Positions 59,301 through 64,000 of a DNA stretch of 64,000 bases are shown here, in pieces. The position numbers and the translations under genes were made by a program. Numbering within the stretch: the first letter of the stretch is position 1; each line of letters opens with the position of its first letter. This DNA comes from Hydractinia symbiolongicarpus. Taxonomy: Eukaryota > Cnidaria > Hydrozoa > Anthoathecata > Hydractiniidae. Below the pieces are notes generated by a model. The model saw only the letters and a list, made by a program, of their open reading frames with translations. It searched no databases and was not told where the DNA came from. The DNA lies in the NCBI RefSeq assembly GCF_029227915.1, contig NC_079881.1:8494001-8558000 (forward strand), read 5' to 3'.

Positions 59301-62300
59301 ACAATCTGATTGTTCGTTGCAAGTTGACTAAAACATCAAAAAAATTTAAAGTACAAAATTGACAAAAACTGATAAACAATGATGAATAATAAAAACAAAA
59401 AAAAATGTATCATATGAATACTAACATCAACATCAGTTGGATGATTTTCTTTCAAATTGGATAGATCGTCTATGAACAAAAAAAAAACATGTGGTTAAAA
59501 AAATAAAACTTGACATTCCTTGACGTAAATTAGAGCTCCATTATGCCAACAAGTTTCTTTCAACACTGCAACAAAATTATTGACTGCAGAGATTTGGTGA
59601 TACACTAACAACTGAGGATATAATAAATACTTGTGGCTTGTGGAATGATCTTTCTAGAAGTGAGGCACAAAAATATAGCAAAAGATACACCATTGTAGAA
59701 TAATTTTAATTGTGAAAGCCATTTAATCTTGATGTGGTGTAGCCAAAACAACCAGTTGTCCCCAAAAAGGCCCCCCTTTAAAGCAACATATTCTAAGATT
59801 ATACACAACAAACCTGTTTTATGTTCTTTAACAGTTAGATCAACTGTCTCCTGATCTGAACCTCTATCTTTTTGTAACTGCACAGCTTGTTGATCTGCTT
59901 TCTGGGCTAGCTGAATTAATGTACAATCTTGCTCGCTATCAGAATCTTCTGCTGAGTCATTCACTTTAGATTCAACATCGGATTGGCCGTCTTCTTTATC
60001 ACTACTGGGTGTTGAGCTTTCTTCAAGTATCATTACTGTTCCATCATCTGAAAACAAATTGTAATATACATAAAAATGATACAAATAAAATCAACAAAAA
60101 TGTTTTAAGACCAGCCACTTGGAAGTTAGCATGCTCAAACTAACAGGTCAACATCAAAACGACAGTATAAGCCTGAATGAAATCTTCTATTAAGTACAAA
60201 CATTTAAAAGAAAAACATATAAACTTTAAATGTAAGTGATATCTCCAAAGTAGCACTTTCTTAGCAACTTTAAGGCTGGGAAAAAAAATGAGGTGGCTTA
60301 AAAAAGTGTATATTGGTACTAAGTTGAGCTGTGGTGAGAGAGGCTTGGAATCATACCTTAAAAAACTTAAAAGTACACTTGGCACTCAATACTTCTTAAG
60401 AGAATTAATTTTTTTGAAAAAATATTTTGCAAGAATTAAATTTGACATTTTTTCTTCTAATTCATACTGTGTTATAGGATTTTTAGGCAGAAGATTGCTG
60501 AAGTTCAAGTTAATATATCTAGTACTGGTAGTGAAAGGTAATTGAAGGGGGAAAATTAGTAAAAATTGTTTTTTATACAAGGCTCATCAGCATAAAAAAA
60601 CGTCAGTGGGGCTGGAAGCACCCCTTTAAAAATAAATATTTAATTTGGTTTTAGACAAACATAATCCTACCTGAAACATAAAATGTTGAGTTTCGCTTTG
60701 ATTTGTCAGATGTTAACAATTTTAGTTTCATATTCAGATTGTACGTATCCCTAGTCACACCATATGCTTCAAGTTGGGACTCCAGTGGAGCTGGTGGTGG
60801 TATGAATGCACGTGAAGATGATGATGCATTTGACAAAAGTGACTAAAACACAAACATGTACATTATGTACCTCATAAATATCTCCATCAGTATTTTTAAA
60901 TAAAGATGGCACTCTGCAATTGCATTTTATGTTAAAAATTATTTAAAAAATGTTTTTAGCAGAATATATCTCTTCTCTAACACCAAAACACCTCAAACAT
61001 TTTTACCATTCGATCTTCCACATCAGGTGTAGCTGTATGATACGCTGTTGATTGAATTTCATCTTCATTAAAGAGCACATCAACAATTGCATTAACCAGA
61101 GGAGTATGTTCCATTATGAGTAAGTGCTACAATAGAAAAAACAGGAAGAAATTCAATCAAAATTACCTATAAATCATTCTTCCAGGCATTTAAGGATTTA
61201 AATATAAAAACATTGATCAATACAAAAAAAACTCTCATGAAATTCCCAACTGAGCCTAAGGGCCCAAATTTTGAATTTCTACATTAAATTCTGGAAGTTT
61301 CAACAAATGTTCCAATTAAGGTTGTTGGTAGGGAATCTTTTAAATCTATGCCATTTTTTTCAGATTTAACTTTTTGTTACCAATAAGAGCTGTGATAATA
61401 CATACCTGAGCGAGAAGAAACAGAGCGACCAATTTACTGATATGAACTCTTTCTGGATCATTATCACCTAAGTCTTCTTTTGATGGTAAACTATAGACAT
61501 ATAATGGTATCAGCAACCTGTTAATCATGTGATCTGTTAATATCATGTTTAAAACGTTGATTTTTAATAGCAGTATATCATTCAGGTAGTGCAGATGATC
61601 AAGGTGATCGGCAACACTGGCTTTTAGTTTGTCGTATTTGAAATGACTATAATGCAAAAAAATAATACAGACTACTTGTGTAAGGTACAATTACCATGAT
61701 TCTTATGCAGCTAGAATGTAATAATGTTGTCCGCGTGTCTATTAATTCAACGGCAAAAAAATCTTCAGAAGGTTAAAAAACAGTCACTATCTATCTTCTG
61801 TAAATTTACAAAAAGAAGTTAAAAAAAAATTGTTCTTTCTTTACTGAATGGTAACTTTTTAAAAATGTGATAGCAAGACCCACTTAAAAAACAACATCAA
61901 AATATAAGCAAGTAAAATCAGATAAATGCATGCAGCAAATTATAGTCTAATTAAAATTAATTAAAAAGGATGTGTGCATCCTTTATTTACTGCACTTCAT
62001 ATGTCTCACTACTGCGGTTAAATTTTGCGTGACAGACAGACAGACATATACAGGTATTATATTATAGATGGTCTGTTCAACACACACATGTGAAGTTTAA
62101 GGAAAATGTTATGTCTTACTCTGATTCTTGTAAAACACAATCATCCAGTTCTATAGCATCCTTTCCAATCAGCCAAATCAAATTGGAGAAGTAAGGAGTA
62201 GCTGTTTTGTCGCATATAAACTCTAGCATCTTTTCATGACCAACTAGAAAAAGTAAATAAAAAAACTTTTTTTACACAATGGCATTTTTTTCATTAAAGT

Positions 62301-63103
62301 TTCAAAATTTTTGGCTTAAAAGCAAAATCGATTAAATCTCAGACAGAAAAAGGTTATACCTTTGTACACATTTAGTGTGAGAGTGCGTACAGCAATTCGT
62401 ACCATACTTTCAGAATGGTGAAAGAATTTTATAGCTTCCGTGTACAAGGGAAAGTCACTTTTTCTCTACAACAAAAAACGTTTTCATCATATGAAACAAC
62501 AAAGCACAATGATACTTCTTTGCAAAATTATTAAATATTAGAGAGTTTAATGAGATTGCAGCTTCACAAATGGGAGTTTATGAGCACATCGCATAACATA
62601 TGCACAAAACAAAATAAATTAATGGGCATATATTTGCGAACATACCATGCTCTTTTAAGTTATATTATATAATTGAACTTTTGCATACACTTTTGCATAC
62701 ACTTTATATTCAGTGTGGACAAATTTCGTGAGTTTAGAAATAAACTTGCAGTAAAAAATGCATTGTAGCAAAGGAAAAAAAATCTTTTTTCTAGTTTATT
62801 AGACACACCATGGCTCATCAATATTTTTTGAATAATTATCGAACAAAAAATGGGAAAACGAAGATAGTTGGTAAATTGCTGGTTCATTTCCTTTTTCTCT
62901 CAATAATTACCAAACCACACAATAAGTCTAATTGGAAAACAAATTCTTATTTACCTCGTTAAAGAAGAAGTTGATTGTCTGCATGTTTAGTTTTAATGAT
63001 AATGTCTTGAGAAATGAAATATAGTAGGCCAGCACCTCTTCGTTGGAAAAGTCAAACTTATGAACAATAATGGAATTGACATGGTTATTTGACAGAAGAA
63101 AAT
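53346..63103 (-). CDS. CLEC16A: CLEC16A / ema / gop-1, 3' nineteen exons (5' end outside window)
   Basis: Exons in transcript order, all with GT/AG borders and consistent phases: 63103-62955, 62465-62360, 62243-62120, 61646-61406, 61126-61007, 60842-60671, 60047-59814, 59469-59426, 59327-59281, 58930-58830, 58489-58443, 58349-58280, 57469-57360, 56824-56780, 56688-56638, 56020-55892, 55572-55409, 54804-54696, 54446-53346 (stop). The first exon reads [20 protein letters not shown], the FPL domain; later blocks include [24 protein letters not shown] and [11 protein letters not shown], all strongly conserved in CLEC16A. The exon at 60047 encodes an acidic linker; the last exon encodes a poorly conserved Ser/Thr-rich tail. 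Despite its name the family has no lectin domain; it is an endosomal protein controlling mitophagy and lysosomal or dense-core vesicle traffic (known for mammals, fly and worm). The preceding exon must lie beyond 64000. Confidence 0.95.
58205..58263. repeat. Perfect 23-bp inverted repeat (hairpin) in a CLEC16A intron
   Basis: TGCTCGATTATCTCTTATTA (continuing TTT) at 58205-58227 is exactly reverse-complementary to 58241-58263, with a 13-base loop. It begins seven bases after the GTAAGAAAT donor of exon 58349-58280 on the transcribed strand. Confidence 0.95.
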
Positions 63104-63811
63104 CTAAATAAAACATATCACAGAAGGTAATAATACATGTGACAATCAAATAAAAACAACTACAGTCAAACATGTCTATAGCGGCCACTTAAGGGAACCA
63201 TAATTATGGCTATTTAAAACAAAATGACCATAACTTGTTATGGCTGTGTAAACAGGTGTTTTAAGTTACATTTGGAAGATAGATAAGAAATGCTTATGTA
63301 GGTTGAAATTGCACCCTCAGAAAACATGTATATCTTCTACCCATATTATGTTCTCTATCAGCATCCGACAATTACGTAAGTGTAAAAGGTTGTAGTGGGC
63401 ACATTGGGGAAGGGGAGGTACTACAGTTTCAAAGGATAAGTATCTCCTCTTATGCTGTATTGTTTTACTGACACTTACATATTATGATCACTACTTAACA
63501 AAGAAAATGGTGCTGACAGAATAAAACACCCAAACTAATAAGAAGGCATACATGAACCCAACCTTACACGACTTCATTTATTTTATTTTAAAATTTATTG
63601 TTCAGTTCTTTTTCACAGAGTTGAAATTGCTTAACTCAATCCTGGAGATCTTTTTTTTTTCTCTTGAGTGTTATTCTGATCTATTTAATCTTCCCAATCA
63701 TATTGAGCATATTGAAATGCTTTGCTTCTGGTAATAGAGCAGTATGCCAGGTATAATTTTTAAGTGTTATTGACATGTATTTCACAACCTAATGTCTAGG
63801 ACTTAATTATT

Positions 63812-63812
<1 letters not shown>
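63104..63812. other. CLEC16A intron, nothing recognised
   Basis: No exon encoding the expected preceding FPL segment was found, so the intron continues past the window edge. Confidence 0.6.
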
Positions 63813-63886
<74 letters not shown>

Positions 63887-63960
63887 AATTTTCGGCTTAA
63901 CGTCTGTTTTCCATGCTAGCATGGGTTGGACGGGGTATGTTAATGACCCTCTTCCAATCT
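63813..63960. repeat. (ATC)n microsatellite followed by a palindromic dispersed-repeat motif
   Basis: About 24 ATC triplets (63813-63886), then TTTTCGGCTTAACGTCTG and a perfect palindrome CCATGCTAGCATGG (63911-63924), followed by GTTGGACGG. The palindrome next to a trinucleotide tract recalls a repeat common in marine invertebrates (memory, unverified). Confidence 0.7.
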
Positions 63961-64000
63961 GATCTAGACTGTGTTAGATCTAAACTTAAATTCCTCTATA

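Overview
This is AT-rich animal DNA. Its intron-rich conserved genes, dispersed fold-back repeats, a tRNA-derived SINE with an (AAT)n tail, and decayed Ty3/Gypsy, Penelope-like and integrase-bearing elements together suggest a cnidarian, most likely a hydrozoan. That assignment is inference. No bacterial, plastid or mitochondrial features were seen, nor any rRNA, tRNA gene or CRISPR array.

Left part (1-9.6 kb). The last five exons of a USP22/Ubp8-like ubiquitin protease run on the + strand (376-464, 7217-7270, 8084-8168, 9269-9333, 9528-9570); the gene starts left of the window. A complete, uninterrupted 738-residue Ig-superfamily receptor (2422-4638, same strand) sits inside its 6.75-kb intron. 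The receptor's cytoplasmic tail carries six YxxP motifs, resembling the Crk-binding substrate domain of p130Cas.

9.6-32.7 kb is mostly repeats and mobile DNA. It holds a stop-riddled Ty3/Gypsy element with a 34-bp minisatellite built from its own protease active-site codons (10.9-14.0 kb), a minus-strand Penelope-like reverse transcriptase remnant (14.5-17.0 kb), a tetranucleotide-built satellite (17.7-18.5 kb) and several fold-back MITE-like elements. These are followed by an intact single-exon claudin/PMP22-like gene (20504-20968, minus), a decayed integrase/SAP-like element (about 21.6-24.87 kb), an apparently intact P-superfamily transposon with about 31-bp inverted ends and two convergent genes (24877-28394), and a 1.7-kb 23-bp minisatellite (30.0-31.7 kb).

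32.7-48.1 kb (minus) is a MEGF10/Draper/CED-1-like receptor gene: a possible signal-peptide exon, an EMI-like tail, ten EGF-type exons, one transmembrane exon and a tyrosine-rich cytoplasmic exon. A 2.39-kb block of three EGF exons with their introns has been tandemly duplicated recently.

48.1-53.3 kb holds the remnant of a SAP-like/Polinton-type protein, a SINE and a fold-back element. 53.3-63.1 kb (minus) is the 3' part of CLEC16A (ema/gop-1): 19 exons reconstructed with consistent splice phases, with the gene continuing past the right edge. The two receptor genes both have tyrosine-rich signalling tails; USP22 and CLEC16A are conserved housekeeping genes. No operon-like relationship is expected or seen.
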